A stretch of DNA of 64,000 nucleotides from Lacrimispora sphenoides JCM 1415 (GTDB taxonomy: Bacteria > Bacillota > Clostridia > Lachnospirales > Lachnospiraceae). The notes beneath the pieces are model-generated. The model had not been told where the DNA came from. It saw only the letters and a program-made list of their open reading frames with translations, and did no database searches. The DNA lies in assembly GCF_900105615.1 (NCBI RefSeq), contig NZ_LT630003.1:4900001-4964000 (forward strand), read 5' to 3'. Below are positions 34,819 through 44,156 of this stretch, one piece after another (the stretch's first letter is position 1; every line of letters begins with the position of its first letter). The translations under genes were made by a program, and so were the position numbers.

Positions 34819-36330
34819 ATGGAAACGATTTTTTTGCAGGCAGTTGATATTTGGAACTGGCTGATTGATCATCTGATTTATATCAACCTGATTCTATCAA
34901 TTATTATCGTATTTTTTCAGCGCCGTGATCCCAAGGCAGTCTGGACCTGGCTCCTGGCCCTGTATTTTGTTCCCGTATTCGGTATTCTTGTTTATCTGCT
35001 TTTGGGCCAGGATATGCGAAAGGGCAAGATGTTCCGGATTAAGGAAGTGGAAGACCGGGTGCGTTATTCCGCAAAGAACCAGGAAGAATTTTTAAAAAGC
35101 CATGATATCAGCCTGGTATCGTCTTTGTCCCGTGACTATGAGGATCTTGTGCTGTACAATCTGGAGACTTCCGGATCTGTGCTGACCGTTGATAATACGG
35201 TTGAGATTTTTACGGACGGGGAAGAAAAATTTAAAGACTTGAGAATGGAGCTTTCCAATGCAGCCCATTTTATTCATTTGCAGTATTATATTATTAAGGA
35301 CGATGAAGTGTTTGACTCTATAATTCCCATCCTCATAGAGCGGGCCAGAGCAGGAGTTGAAGTGCGCATTCTCTGCGACGGTATGGGAGGGCGTTTCATG
35401 CGTAAGGATAAATGGAACCAGCTCAAGGAAAACGGGGTAAAGGTAGGAATCTTTTTCCCGCCCATACTCGGCAGGCTTCAGCTTCGTGTAAACTACAGAA
35501 ACCACAGAAAGATCGTGGTCATTGACAACAGGGTCGGATATGTGGGAGGCTTCAACATCGGCCGGGAATATATTTCAAAGGATACCAGGTTCGGTTATTG
35601 GAGAGATACCCATTTAAAGCTGCAGGGAGGGTCTGTGCTAAGCCTTCAGATCCGCTTTGCCCTGGACTGGAATTATGCGACAGGAGAAAACCTGTTCCGG
35701 AATATGAAATATTTTTGTGAAGATGAAGATGGAAGCTGTCTGGATTTCCTTGGCGTGGTTGACATAAATGACGAGAGAAAACATCTTGGAATCCAGATCA
35801 TTGCAAGCGGCCCGGATGCAAGGAGCCGCCAGATCCGGGATAATTATATCCGGCTCTTTTCAAAGGCCAGGGATCATATCTACATCCAGACACCTTATTT
35901 TGTGCCTGATGATGCTGTGCTTACCGCTTTGTCAGTAGCTGCCCGTTCCGGTGTTGATGTAAGGCTGATGATCCCCTGTAAGCCGGATCATCCTTTTGTT
36001 TACTGGGCTTCCTATTCCTATGTGGGGGATTTGATATCTGCCGGGGCCAGGTGCTATACCTATGAAAACGGGTTTCTCCATTCCAAGGGGGTCATGACCG
36101 ACGGAAAGGTCAGCTCTTATGGCACTGCCAATATGGATATCCGAAGCTTTGAGTTAAATTTTGAAGTAAATGCGGTAATCTATGACGAGGAGACGACCCG
36201 CAGGCTGGAAGCTCTGTTCCTGGAGGACCTAAAGGTGTGCAAAGAGATCACAAGAGAGGTGTATGGAGAGAGGAGTCTTTTCATCCGGATCAAGGAACAG
36301 GGGAGCAGATTGTTGTCTCCTCTATTATAG
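34819..36330 (+). CDS. cls: Cardiolipin synthase (phospholipase D superfamily)
   Basis: Membrane enzyme that condenses two phosphatidylglycerol molecules to cardiolipin. The product has 503 residues. Two N-terminal membrane helices (about residues 10-32 and 38-60, with the conserved 'RRDPKAVWTWLL' between them) are followed by two HKD catalytic motifs. His229 opens 'HRKIVVID' and His421 opens 'HSKGVMTDG'. GACAGGAGGG gives a strong site. The 100-nt leader has several small inverted repeats (for example ATGAGG/CCTCAT). Together with plsC downstream this is a phospholipid neighbourhood. Confidence 0.95.
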   Translation: METIFLQAVDIWNWLIDHLIYINLILSIIIVFFQRRDPKAVWTWLLALYFVPVFGILVYLLLGQDMRKGKMFRIKEVEDRVRYSAKNQEEFLKSHDISLVSSLSRDYEDLVLYNLETSGSVLTVDNTVEIFTDGEEKFKDLRMELSNAAHFIHLQYYIIKDDEVFDSIIPILIERARAGVEVRILCDGMGGRFMRKDKWNQLKENGVKVGIFFPPILGRLQLRVNYRNHRKIVVIDNRVGYVGGFNIGREYISKDTRFGYWRDTHLKLQGGSVLSLQIRFALDWNYATGENLFRNMKYFCEDEDGSCLDFLGVVDINDERKHLGIQIIASGPDARSRQIRDNYIRLFSKARDHIYIQTPYFVPDDAVLTALSVAARSGVDVRLMIPCKPDHPFVYWASYSYVGDLISAGARCYTYENGFLHSKGVMTDGKVSSYGTANMDIRSFELNFEVNAVIYDEETTRRLEALFLEDLKVCKEITREVYGERSLFIRIKEQGSRLLSPLL

Positions 36331-36374
36331 AATTCTTTAACATAAGAACATAATATCCCATTAACCGGCGCATA

Positions 36375-36845
36375 ATGAAGGGTATGAAAACACTATCACA
36401 ATTAAACTTAAAACAACTGCCACTTAATTTTTGCAAATGCGGGGTGACAGGTTGGTGCCTGGAGGTTATCTTTACCTCCACGGAATCCATTTTGCGCCAA
36501 GACTGGCGGCTTATGGGGCAGACGTCCCTATTAATGTTTCCTATTTATGGCTGCGGAGCACTTTTAGGTCCCATTGGAGATCTTATTGACCGGTGGGTGA
36601 ATCCCGGTTCAGGATTTACGGCAAAGAAAGCGGATCTTGCTATCCGCCATGGATTTCTTTACATGGTTCTCATTTTTGTGGCGGAATATTTTGCCGGCTC
36701 CCTTTTGCGGGGCAGAGGGATGTGCCCGTGGGATTATACGGGGCGAAACTCCAACATAGACGGGCTGATCCGTCTGGACTTTGCACCGTTGTGGTTTGCC
36801 ACAGGACTGTTGTTTGAACAAATTACAAAAAAGAAAGGCGGGTAG
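36375..36845 (+). CDS. PF06541-type (putative ABC-transporter type IV) membrane protein
   Basis: Integral membrane protein of unknown function, about 156 residues. 'GWCLEVIFTS', 'GQTSLLMFPIYGCGALL', 'CPWDYTGRNSNIDG' and 'RLDFAPLWFATGLLFE' together match the PF06541 family often annotated as a putative ABC transporter component. The N-terminus before 'GWCLEVIF' is short and the ribosome site before ATG 36375 is poor; ATG 36384 (MKTLSQ) may be the real start. The family's first helix looks shortened here. It lies 44 nt after cls. Confidence 0.75.
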   Translation: MKGMKTLSQLNLKQLPLNFCKCGVTGWCLEVIFTSTESILRQDWRLMGQTSLLMFPIYGCGALLGPIGDLIDRWVNPGSGFTAKKADLAIRHGFLYMVLIFVAEYFAGSLLRGRGMCPWDYTGRNSNIDGLIRLDFAPLWFATGLLFEQITKKKGG

Positions 36846-36847
36846 TA

Positions 36848-36876
36848 TTGTAATTAAAGTCACCATTTTATATAAT
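36848..36876 (+). promoter_or_regulatory. Promoter for plsC
   Basis: TTGTAA (36848-36853), a 17-bp spacer and a perfect TATAAT (36871-36876), 23 nt before the plsC start. Confidence 0.65.
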
Positions 36877-36899
36877 AGATGAAATGGAGGGCTAGACCA

Positions 36900-37661
36900 A
36901 TGATACGTTTTATTCTTGTAGCAGCAACAGTCATCATATTTTTGATTTTAAGCATTCCGGTCATTATTTTCGAATGGCTGACCGGTAAAAAGGACCGCCG
37001 CCAGCGGGATATCCAGAGCCTGGCGGTGGTCCAATGGATTTTCCGGATCATTCTTCATATGGCAGGCGTGAGCATCACGGTTAAGGGTAAGGAGAATATA
37101 CCTTCAGACCGGGCCGTTTTGTACGTTGGAAATCACAGGAGCTATTTTGATATTCTTGTAGGTTATGTCACGGTTCCCGACCTTATGGGATTTGTGGCAA
37201 AAAAAGAAATGGAGAAGATTCCTCTGCTTTCCACCTGGATGAAGTATGTAAACTGTCTGTTTCTAGACAGGAAGAATTTAAAAGAAGGCTTAAAGACCAT
37301 ACTCACAGGAATCGATCAGGTAAAACGAGGTGTTTCTGTCTGGATCTTCCCGGAAGGTACCAGGAACCGGGAGGAGAGTCCCTTAGATCTCATTCCTTTT
37401 AAGGAAGGAAGCCTTAAAATTGCGGAAAAAAGCGGCTGTCCGGTAGTACCGGTTGCAATTACCGGAACTGCGGAGGTGTTTGAGCGGCAATTTCCCCGCA
37501 TGCTTCCCTCTCAAGTGACGATTGAATTTGGCAAGCCCTTTTATACAAAGGAATTGGAACCGGAATTTCGGAAATTCCCAGGCGCTTATGTAGAGAATCA
37601 GATAAAGGCCATGCTGGAAGCAGAACTGAAAAGCCAGGGAAAGATTTCTGACAGGGCTTAA
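36900..37661 (+). CDS. plsC: 1-acyl-sn-glycerol-3-phosphate acyltransferase
   Basis: Adds the second acyl chain to lysophosphatidic acid at the membrane, giving phosphatidic acid. The product has 253 residues. An N-terminal membrane anchor ('FILVAATVIIFLILSIPVIIF') precedes the catalytic HX4D motif 'NHRSYFD' (His79) and the substrate motif 'FPEGTRNR'; 'VPVAITGT' is motif IV. ATG 36900 has GGAGG 9 nt upstream. An ATG at 36879 in the same frame sits before that site and is rejected. pheA follows after 36 nt. Confidence 0.94.
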   Translation: MIRFILVAATVIIFLILSIPVIIFEWLTGKKDRRQRDIQSLAVVQWIFRIILHMAGVSITVKGKENIPSDRAVLYVGNHRSYFDILVGYVTVPDLMGFVAKKEMEKIPLLSTWMKYVNCLFLDRKNLKEGLKTILTGIDQVKRGVSVWIFPEGTRNREESPLDLIPFKEGSLKIAEKSGCPVVPVAITGTAEVFERQFPRMLPSQVTIEFGKPFYTKELEPEFRKFPGAYVENQIKAMLEAELKSQGKISDRA

Positions 37662-37697
37662 GCACATATCAGATAAGAAAAAGGAATGATAAGACCC

Positions 37698-38834
37698 ATG
37701 AAGACATTGGATTTACAGGAAATCAGAAAACAGCTTGACGGGATTGACCGTGAGATTGTATCGTTATTTGAAAAGCGGATGGCGCTTAGCGGCCAGGTGG
37801 CTGAATATAAGATTGAAACAGGTAAGCAGGTTTATGACAAGGAAAGGGAGCAGCAGAAGATCGAGGCTGTGACCGGTATGGTGGAAGATGAATTCCATAA
37901 ACAGGCGGTAAGGGAGCTGTTCACTCAGATGATGACCATTAGCCGCCATTTCCAGTACAAGCTTATGGCGGAACACGGACTTAAGGCGGAATATGATTTC
38001 CGGCCGGTAAAGAGTATTTCAGTCAATCATGCACGGGTGGTGTATCAGGGAGTGGAAGGCGCCTACACCCACGAGGCGGCACTAAAATATTTTGGAGCCG
38101 ATGCAGATATTTACCATGTGGACTCCTGGGAAGATGCCATGAAAGAGGTGGAGGCAGGAGCAGCTGATTATGCGGTTCTGCCCATTGAGAATTCCTCTGC
38201 AGGGGCGGTTACCCATAATTATGACTTACTTATAAAATATCACAATTACATTGTGGCGGAAACCTTCCTTTCCGTAGACCATGCGCTGCTTGGGCTTTCG
38301 GAGGCAAAGGAGGGGGACATCCAAACGGTGTTTTCCCACCCACAGGCCCTTATGCAGTGCTCTGAATTTTTAAATGCCAACAGGGACTGGAGGCAGATCA
38401 GCGTGGAGAATACTGCCATAGCTGCCAAAAAGGTCTTTGAGGATGGTGATCCGTCCCAGGCGGCGGTGGCCAGTGAGATCGCAGGGGAAATTTACGGGCT
38501 GAAGGTTTTAAAATCTTCCATCAACCATAATAAAAACAATACGACCCGGTTCATCATCCTGTCAAAGGAGCCGGTATACCGGGAAGATGCGGGAAAAATA
38601 AGCATAAGCTTTGAACTGCCCCATAAGAGCGGTTCTCTTTATAATATGCTGAGCAATTTTATCTATAACGGGGTCAACATGATGATGATCGAGTCCAGGC
38701 CCATTCTTGGAAGGAACTGGGAATACCGGTTTTTTATAGATATTGAGGGGAATTTAAGTGATGCCTCCATTCAGAATGCCTTAAAGGGAATCTCTGAAGA
38801 GGGAAGCAATATGAGGGTTTTGGGAAATTATTAG
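37698..38834 (+). CDS. pheA: Bifunctional chorismate mutase / prephenate dehydratase (P-protein)
   Basis: Makes phenylpyruvate from chorismate in phenylalanine synthesis. The product has 378 residues. The N-terminal AroQ-type chorismate mutase (residues 1-90, 'LDGIDREIVSLFEKRM') is followed by prephenate dehydratase ('YQGVEGAYTHEAA', 'LPIENSSAGAV', catalytic Thr283-Arg-Phe). A C-terminal ACT regulatory domain ('SFELPHKSGSLYNML', 'IESRP') normally senses phenylalanine, so feedback inhibition is expected. ATG 37698 matches the usual short N-terminus; ATG 37686 overlaps the AAGGA site. A hairpin follows the stop. Confidence 0.94.
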   Translation: MKTLDLQEIRKQLDGIDREIVSLFEKRMALSGQVAEYKIETGKQVYDKEREQQKIEAVTGMVEDEFHKQAVRELFTQMMTISRHFQYKLMAEHGLKAEYDFRPVKSISVNHARVVYQGVEGAYTHEAALKYFGADADIYHVDSWEDAMKEVEAGAADYAVLPIENSSAGAVTHNYDLLIKYHNYIVAETFLSVDHALLGLSEAKEGDIQTVFSHPQALMQCSEFLNANRDWRQISVENTAIAAKKVFEDGDPSQAAVASEIAGEIYGLKVLKSSINHNKNNTTRFIILSKEPVYREDAGKISISFELPHKSGSLYNMLSNFIYNGVNMMMIESRPILGRNWEYRFFIDIEGNLSDASIQNALKGISEEGSNMRVLGNY

Positions 38835-38867
38835 AGGCTGTGTGACTTATTATTCTACAGAAGGAAA

Positions 38868-38897
38868 AAGGTTGAAAGAACAGCATCTTTCAACCTT
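38868..38897. terminator. Hairpin after pheA
   Basis: A perfect 12-bp stem (38868-38879 with 38886-38897) with a 6-nt loop. The plus-strand tail TTAAATTTG is a poor T run, so termination may be partial. Confidence 0.6.
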
Positions 38898-38957
38898 AAA
38901 TTTGTGAATCAGCTGGATGTGTCCGCATATCTGCCTGATTCATTTAGGAGGCAAATT

Positions 38958-40259
38958 ATGAAATCCCAGGAATTGATTTTGTACCGTAATTTGAATCATC
39001 GTGAACTTTTTGACAAGATCGCCGGGCTCCTGAGCCTGGAATCGGGGTCGGAAAGAGAAACAATGCCGGATTCCTATGCCTGCGCCGGTCAGCTCATTGA
39101 GCTGGCGGCTTCCTATGGCTTTGAGGGGAATCTCTGGCATTGTTTTTTAGCATTCTGCCTTGCAAACAATGAAAATGCCTATAGTACCTCCTGTGAGATC
39201 GTAGGCCCCATCGAAGGGACTTTAAATGAACTGGCTGCTCATGATTTCCGGGTCATAAAGGATTTGTTTGATCATGACATCCGAAAACTGGACCGTTTAA
39301 ACCGGGGAGAGGGGATATGGACCGCCCTTTCCGATTACCAGACGGCAGATGGCAGCAGTAAGATCTATAATAAGAGGATCAGGGACCAGATCGTTGCCCT
39401 GGCCGTTGCCTTGGAAGAAGCTGAGGATGAGGCTGTTTTTGCTTCTGAGATAACAGAGTTTTACCGCAGGTTCGGAGTAGGGAAGTTCGGCCTTAATAAA
39501 GCCTTCCGCATCGAGGAGGCAATCGGCGAGCCTCAGATCCTTCCTATCACCAGCATTGAACATGTCCATTTAGATGACATCATCGGCTACCAGCTCCAAA
39601 AGCAGAAGCTGATCGAAAATACGGAGGCTTTCTTAAACGGGCGGGCTGCCAATAACGTCCTGCTGTTCGGTGACAGCGGAACCGGAAAATCCTCCAGCAT
39701 TAAGGCCATGCTCAATGAATATTATGACAGAGGGCTTCGGATCATCGAGGTCTATAAGCATCAATTCAAATCCCTTTCAAAGGTCCAGGAACAGGTGAAG
39801 GATCGGAATTACAAATTTATTATTTACATGGATGACCTATCCTTTGAGGATTCTGAATTGGAGTATAAGTATTTAAAGGCGATCATTGAAGGCGGCCTTG
39901 GGAAAAAGCCGGGTAATGTGCTGATTTATGCCACTTCCAACCGCAGGCATCTCATACGGGAAAAATTCAGTGACAAAAGGGAGCTGGATGATGACTTACA
40001 TAATAATGACACCGTCCAGGAAAAGCTTTCCCTGGTGGCCCGCTTTGGTGTGACCATCTATTACGGCTCGCCGGACAGAAGAGAGTTCCAGGAGATCGTA
40101 GGGGCGCTGGCCGCCCGCAGCGATATAAACATGTCTCTGGAAGAATTGTATGCAAAAGCAAATATATGGGAACTAAACCACGGAGGCTTATCAGGCAGAA
40201 CGGCAAGCCAGTTTATTACACACCTTTTGGGAACAACTGAAAAGAAAGATGATATTTAA
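38958..40259 (+). CDS. DUF815 family AAA+ ATP-binding protein
   Basis: Predicted AAA+ ATPase of unknown role, 433 residues. Walker A 'GDSGTGKSSSIKA' is at residues 238-250, and a Walker B-like 'FIIYMDDLSFE' and a sensor-like 'LIYATSNRRHL' follow. This matches the DUF815 architecture, with a helical N-terminal half of unknown function. AGGAGG is 6 nt before ATG 38958; the frame stays open upstream into the pheA hairpin and that part is probably not translated. It is 36 nt before ppx, so it may be cotranscribed with the polyphosphate genes. Confidence 0.85.
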   Translation: MKSQELILYRNLNHRELFDKIAGLLSLESGSERETMPDSYACAGQLIELAASYGFEGNLWHCFLAFCLANNENAYSTSCEIVGPIEGTLNELAAHDFRVIKDLFDHDIRKLDRLNRGEGIWTALSDYQTADGSSKIYNKRIRDQIVALAVALEEAEDEAVFASEITEFYRRFGVGKFGLNKAFRIEEAIGEPQILPITSIEHVHLDDIIGYQLQKQKLIENTEAFLNGRAANNVLLFGDSGTGKSSSIKAMLNEYYDRGLRIIEVYKHQFKSLSKVQEQVKDRNYKFIIYMDDLSFEDSELEYKYLKAIIEGGLGKKPGNVLIYATSNRRHLIREKFSDKRELDDDLHNNDTVQEKLSLVARFGVTIYYGSPDRREFQEIVGALAARSDINMSLEELYAKANIWELNHGGLSGRTASQFITHLLGTTEKKDDI

Positions 40260-40295
40260 AAAGCTGATGACGAATGGGCAGTAAGGAGGAAAGGT

Positions 40296-41864
40296 ATGGC
40301 AATACGATTATTTGCCGCCATTGATGTTGGATCGTTTGAACTGGAGCTTGGTATCTATGAGATTTCTGCTAAGACAGGAATCCGTAAGGTGGACCATGTC
40401 CGTCATGTCATTGCTCTTGGAAGGGACACCTATAATGATGGAAAGATCAGCTATGAGCTGGTGGAGGAGATGTGTCAGGTCATAAAGGATTTTGCGGATA
40501 TCATGCAGTCTTATAAGGTGATCGGGTACCGGGCCTACGCAACCAGTGCTCTGCGGGAAGCGAAAAACAGCCGGATCGTGCTGGATCAGATCCGGGTGAG
40601 GACCGGTATCGAAGTGCGGGTCATCAGCAACTCCGAGCAGCGATTTATCAGTTATAAGGCCATCGCCTCAAAGGATGCGGAATTCCATAAGATCATACAA
40701 AAAGGTACAGCCATTGTGGATGTGGGCTTTGGAAGCATGCAGGTTTCCCTTTTCGACAGGGATGCCCTGGTTTCCACCCATAACCTGATGTTAGGTGTCT
40801 TAAGGATCCGTGAAATGATGGGGACCGTACAAGTCGATAACCAGATGCAGAATACCCTGATCGAGGAAATGGTGGATAATGAACTATATACATTCCGCAA
40901 GGTTTACTTAAAGGACAGGGAGATCAAAAATCTGATCGGGATAGGAGAAAGCATCCTATATCTGTCCCGGGGCAGCCGCGGCGGAAAGCCAGTGGAGCGG
41001 GTCACTGCAGAGGAATTCGCGTTTTTTTATGAAAAAATTGTAGAAATGTCCTTAGACCAGATTCAGGAACGGTTTGGAGTTAATTCGGAATACGCATCCC
41101 TCCTGGTTCCGGCGGCTATCATCTTTAAACGAGTTTTGGAACTGACCAAGGCAGAGCTTTTCTGGATTCCGGGAATCCGCTTATGCGACAGCATTGCCGC
41201 CGAATTTGCAGAGGAGACAAAGGCAGTGAAATTCAACCATGATTTTTCCGAGGACATTCTTGCGGCCTCCCGCAATATGGCAAAGCGCTATAAATGCCAT
41301 GGTCCTCATACGGTGAATATGGAAAAATTCGTGGTAGATATCTTTGACAGCATGAAGAAATATCACGGAATGGGAAAGAGAGAGAGGCTTCTTTTGCAGA
41401 TTGCCGCCATCCTTCACGCCTGCGGCAAATTTATCAGCATGAGAAACCCCAGCGAATCTGCCTACCATATCATCATGTCAACAGAGATCATCGGTCTGTC
41501 CCATATGGAGCGGGAGATCATCGCCAATGCGGTCCGCTACAATGGGGTGGAATTTGATTATAACAGGATCCATTTAAGCGAAGAGGTGTTCCGGAATACA
41601 AAAGGAGAATTTTCTCATGAGGACAGCATCATACTTGTGGGAAAGCTGACAGCCATTTTAAGGCTTGCCAATTCCCTGGACCGCAGCCACAAGCAGAAGC
41701 TGTCAGACACCCATATGAGCGTAAAGAACGGACAGTTGGTGGTGACCGTCTCTTATGAGGGCGATATTACCCTGGAATCCATGGCATTCCGGCAAAAAGC
41801 AGATTTTTTTGAAGAAATATTCGGTATAAGGCCCATATTAAAACAGAAGAGGAGGTTATCCTGA
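40296..41864 (+). CDS. ppx: Ppx/GppA family exopolyphosphatase with C-terminal HD domain
   Basis: Releases phosphate from polyphosphate chains or from pppGpp. The product has 522 residues. The actin-like ATPase fold shows 'AAIDVGSFELELGIYE' at the N-terminus, 'YATSALREAKN' and 'AIVDVGFGSMQVSLF'. The C-terminal third (about residues 315-520) is an HD-type helical domain with 'LQIAAILHACGKF'. AAGGAGG is 6 nt before the ATG. The stop shares one base with the ppk1 start, a tight coupling of degradation and synthesis genes. Confidence 0.92.
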   Translation: MAIRLFAAIDVGSFELELGIYEISAKTGIRKVDHVRHVIALGRDTYNDGKISYELVEEMCQVIKDFADIMQSYKVIGYRAYATSALREAKNSRIVLDQIRVRTGIEVRVISNSEQRFISYKAIASKDAEFHKIIQKGTAIVDVGFGSMQVSLFDRDALVSTHNLMLGVLRIREMMGTVQVDNQMQNTLIEEMVDNELYTFRKVYLKDREIKNLIGIGESILYLSRGSRGGKPVERVTAEEFAFFYEKIVEMSLDQIQERFGVNSEYASLLVPAAIIFKRVLELTKAELFWIPGIRLCDSIAAEFAEETKAVKFNHDFSEDILAASRNMAKRYKCHGPHTVNMEKFVVDIFDSMKKYHGMGKRERLLLQIAAILHACGKFISMRNPSESAYHIIMSTEIIGLSHMEREIIANAVRYNGVEFDYNRIHLSEEVFRNTKGEFSHEDSIILVGKLTAILRLANSLDRSHKQKLSDTHMSVKNGQLVVTVSYEGDITLESMAFRQKADFFEEIFGIRPILKQKRRLS

Positions 41865-44005
41865 TGACAGGCACCGATGAAATATACAACAATCCTGAGA
41901 ATTATGTAAACCGGGAACTGAGCTGGATCGAATTCAATTACCGCGTGCTCAGTGAAGCGAGAGATAAAAACCTTCCTCTTTTTGAACGGCTGAAGTTTTT
42001 AAGCATCACAGCCTCAAACTTGGATGAATTCTATATGGTCCGGGTGGCTTCCTTAAAGGATATGGTCCATGCTAAATATACAAAGCCGGATATTGCAGGC
42101 CTAAAACCGTCGGAACAGCTTGAAAAGATCAGCGTGCGGACTCATGAGCTGGTTGCTTTGCAGTATTCTACTTATAACCGTTCTCTTCTGCCTGCATTAA
42201 AACAGAATGGACTCCGGGTGGTTCAGGTCCATGAGGACCTAAGCGAAAAAGAGGGAAGCTATGCGGACAGCTATTTTGAAAGAAATGTATATCCGGTGCT
42301 CACTCCCATGGCTGTGGATTCATCCAGGCCATTTCCGCTGGTCCGAAACAAATCCTTAAACATCGCGGCTCTCCTTCAGAAAAAAAGCGGGGAAGATGAA
42401 CTGGAATTTGCCATGGTCCAGGTACCTAGCGTTCTTCCGAGGATCGTTGAGCTTCCCACCGGAAAAAAGGATGAACGGGCGGTCATTTTATTGGAACAGA
42501 TCATTGAACGGAATATCGGCAGCCTGTTTTTAAATTACAACGTCATTACCGCCCATCCCTTCCGCATCATGAGAAATGCAGATCTTACCATAGATGAGGA
42601 AGAAGCGGAGGACCTTCTGGAGGAGATCCAGAAACAGCTTAAGAAACGGCAGTGGGGCGAGGCTATCCGTCTGGAAGTGGAAGAAAAGATGGATAAACGA
42701 CTGTTAAAAATACTGAAACGGGAATTAAGCATCAGCTCCGCCGATATCTTTGAGATCGCAGGTCCTCTGGATCTGACCTTTCTCATGAAGATGTACGGAA
42801 TGAAAGGCTTTAACCATCTAAAGGCAGTTCCCTATATTCCCCAGCAGGTTCCAAGGCTTATGAACGAGGACGACATATTTACCAACATCCGCGGAGGCGA
42901 CATTTTGCTTCATCATCCTTATGAGACCTTTGACCCTGTGGTAAATTTTGTAAAAACCGCAGCCAGTGACCCTGAAGTCCTGGCGATCAAGCAGACCCTT
43001 TACAGGGTCAGCGGAAATTCCTCCATCATTGCCGCTTTGGCAGAGGCCGCCGACAATGGCAAGCAGGTATCGGTGCTGGTGGAACTAAAGGCCCGCTTTG
43101 ATGAGGAAAATAATATCAACTGGGCAAAAAAGCTGGAGAAGTCCGGCTGTCATGTCATCTATGGACTGGTAGGTTTAAAGACTCACAGCAAGATCACTCT
43201 GGTGGTACGCAGAGAAGAGGATGGCATCCGCCGTTATGTTCATTTAGGCACCGGAAACTATAACGATTCCACAGCAAAGCTTTATACGGATCTTGGCCTT
43301 ATGACCTGCAACCCTCAGATCGGGGAAGATGCCACCGCCGTATTCAACATGCTGTCAGGCTATTCCGAGCCGCTTCACTGGAATAAGCTGGTGATGGCTC
43401 CTATCTGGCTGCGGGCCAGATTCTTAAGGCTGATCCGCAGGGAGACGAAAAATGCAGAAAACGGGAAAACGGCTCATATCATGGCCAAGATGAACTCCCT
43501 TTGCGATAAGGAAATCATAGCGGCCCTTTATGAGGCCTCCTGCGCAGGAGTGAAGATCGAATTGATCGTCCGCGGGATATGCAGCTTAAAGGCGGGAGTT
43601 CCGGGCTTAAGTGAAACAATTAAGGTCCATTCCATTGTTGGTAATTTCCTGGAGCATTCCCGGATCTTCTATTTTGAAAATGACAACAGTCCGGAGCTGT
43701 ATATGGGAAGCGCCGACTGGATGCCAAGAAACTTAGACCGAAGGGTGGAGATCATGTTCCCTGTAGAAGATGAAATGCTGCAGGAGCAGATCATCCATCT
43801 CCTTAAGGTGCAGTTTCAGGATAATGTGAAGGCTCATATCTTAAAAGCCGACGGAACCTATGAGAAACCTGATAAAAGGGGCAAGGTCCTGGTCAACAGC
43901 CAGGAGATGTTCTGTGAAGAGGCCATCCAGAATGTGAAAGCGGAGCTTGGCAAGTTGGATCCGGTAGGCAGCCGGGTGTTTATTCCTACGGAAAGTCAGG
44001 AGTAA
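41864..44005 (+). CDS. ppk1: Polyphosphate kinase 1
   Basis: Builds polyphosphate from ATP. The product has 713 residues, the usual length. The N-terminal helical domain begins 'NRELSWIEFNYRVLSEA'. The two catalytic histidines are His441 ('HSKITLVVRRE', the autophosphorylated one) and His598 ('FLEHSRIFYF'). 'LGTGNYNDSTAKLYTD' and 'SADWMPRNLDRR' are further signatures. The ATG overlaps the ppx stop (TGATG). Coexpression with ppx means polyphosphate turnover is set post-translationally or by substrate, an inference from gene layout. Confidence 0.96.
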   Translation: MTGTDEIYNNPENYVNRELSWIEFNYRVLSEARDKNLPLFERLKFLSITASNLDEFYMVRVASLKDMVHAKYTKPDIAGLKPSEQLEKISVRTHELVALQYSTYNRSLLPALKQNGLRVVQVHEDLSEKEGSYADSYFERNVYPVLTPMAVDSSRPFPLVRNKSLNIAALLQKKSGEDELEFAMVQVPSVLPRIVELPTGKKDERAVILLEQIIERNIGSLFLNYNVITAHPFRIMRNADLTIDEEEAEDLLEEIQKQLKKRQWGEAIRLEVEEKMDKRLLKILKRELSISSADIFEIAGPLDLTFLMKMYGMKGFNHLKAVPYIPQQVPRLMNEDDIFTNIRGGDILLHHPYETFDPVVNFVKTAASDPEVLAIKQTLYRVSGNSSIIAALAEAADNGKQVSVLVELKARFDEENNINWAKKLEKSGCHVIYGLVGLKTHSKITLVVRREEDGIRRYVHLGTGNYNDSTAKLYTDLGLMTCNPQIGEDATAVFNMLSGYSEPLHWNKLVMAPIWLRARFLRLIRRETKNAENGKTAHIMAKMNSLCDKEIIAALYEASCAGVKIELIVRGICSLKAGVPGLSETIKVHSIVGNFLEHSRIFYFENDNSPELYMGSADWMPRNLDRRVEIMFPVEDEMLQEQIIHLLKVQFQDNVKAHILKADGTYEKPDKRGKVLVNSQEMFCEEAIQNVKAELGKLDPVGSRVFIPTESQE

Positions 44006-44048
44006 GCCAATGGAAGTGTGCCCCATAGTTACCGAATTATAGCTTTTT

Positions 44049-44066
44049 TGTAAGAAAATAGTAAGG
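44049..44066 (+). promoter_or_regulatory. Direct repeat, possible response-regulator site
   Basis: GTAAG occurs at 44050-44054 and 44061-44065, exactly 11 bp apart in an A-rich context, about 95 bp before the response-regulator gene. OmpR-family regulators bind direct repeats with this period, so this could be its own operator. The motif is short and the assignment is inference. Confidence 0.35.
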
Positions 44067-44156
44067 CAAAGATACCTTTCTTGTGGTAAAATGGATGCAG
44101 GATTTTTCTCATAAAAAGAGAAAAGCCGCTTACATAACGACAAGGGAGGTATTTTC

